A stretch of DNA of 64,000 bases from positions 62,001-126,000 of the forward strand of contig NZ_WKEQ01000011.1 in NCBI RefSeq assembly GCF_021605415.1, in the 5' to 3' direction. The DNA is from Pseudomonas syringae (lineage in GTDB: Bacteria; Pseudomonadota; Gammaproteobacteria; Pseudomonadales; Pseudomonadaceae). Below the pieces are notes generated by a model. It was given only the letters and a program-made list of their open reading frames with translations, was not told the DNA's origin and did not search any database. The position numbers and the translations under genes were made by a program. Below are positions 63,890-64,000 of the stretch, in pieces. Position 1 is the first letter of the stretch, and each line of letters begins with the position of its first letter.

Positions 63890-64000
63890 AAGGTTAACTC
63901 CAGGCGAGGACGGCCTTTGGCGCTCCTTATATCGATATTCCAGCGGCGGGTAAAAAAGATTTTTTCAATCGATAATCGTAAATCCTAATAGCGGGTCAAT

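Overview
The window is typical chromosomal DNA of a fluorescent-group Pseudomonas. This rests on gene content and on a gene order that, as I recall the P. aeruginosa PAO1 map, matches it in several blocks: icp next to a Lon-like protease (PA0778-0779); a transglycosylase/transpeptidase protein next to an amino acid permease (PA0788-0789); and argF, grxD, bfr-bfd, peroxiredoxin, rnt, pyrC, motY, argG (about PA3537-3525). Many short extragenic palindromes of the families common in P. fluorescens relatives are also present. No rRNA, tRNA, CRISPR array, prophage or insertion sequence was recognised.

Layout. 1-2.2 kb: tRNA wobble-base modification (end of tadA; cmoB-cmoA). 2.3-6 kb: a YhhN membrane protein, a chagasin-type peptidase inhibitor and a Lon-family protease. 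6-7 kb: a gene-free repeat field. 7-11 kb: periplasmic glucose oxidation (gcd, PQQ enzyme) and a sugar porin (oprB). 11.3-13.6 kb: two small + strand genes, then a PadR regulator and siderophore reductase that resemble E. coli YqjI/YqjH. 14.1-19.8 kb: a complete CS1/alternate chaperone-usher fimbrial operon. 19.8-25 kb: a large murein-synthase-like protein and an amino acid permease. 25.3-28.4 kb: two tandem GtrII-type glucosyltransferases, the second clearly A/T-rich. 28.5-36 kb: a glutamate-synthase-like flavoprotein, Nudix hydrolase, LysE exporter, GNAT acetyltransferase, MetR, an alpha/beta hydrolase and two overlapping lipoprotein genes. 36-43 kb: glpM, the aauSR two-component system and the aatJQMP acidic amino acid transporter. 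43.3-48.4 kb: the glycerol genes glpD, glpR, glpK, glpF. 48.7-64 kb: ybaK, a PhzF-like protein, argF with a co-translated ABC ATPase, a molybdopterin oxidoreductase, grxD, bfr, bfd, peroxiredoxin, rnt, pyrC, motY, argG, an unknown membrane protein, a BvgA/RocA1-type response regulator and a small conserved protein.

Regulation can be read in several places. A sigma-54 promoter with two AauR-type palindromes lies upstream of aatJ. Paired ArgR half-sites 21 bp apart lie upstream of both argF and argG. There is a perfect MetR consensus next to metR, a Fur-like box upstream of bfd, a GlpR-like palindrome upstream of glpD, and a 12-bp palindrome upstream of the PadR gene. Glycerol uptake and oxidation (GlpF-GlpK-GlpD under GlpR), acidic amino acid uptake (AauSR to AatJQMP), direct glucose oxidation and iron storage/mobilisation (Bfr-Bfd, siderophore reductase) are the coherent physiological modules.

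No clearly new system was found. The candidates most worth a second look are the fimbrial operon with its unusual gene order, the murein-synthase-like protein with altered transglycosylase motifs, the two-composition glucosyltransferase pair, the overlapping lipoprotein pair, the unknown 238-residue membrane protein and the structured repeat field at 6-7 kb.
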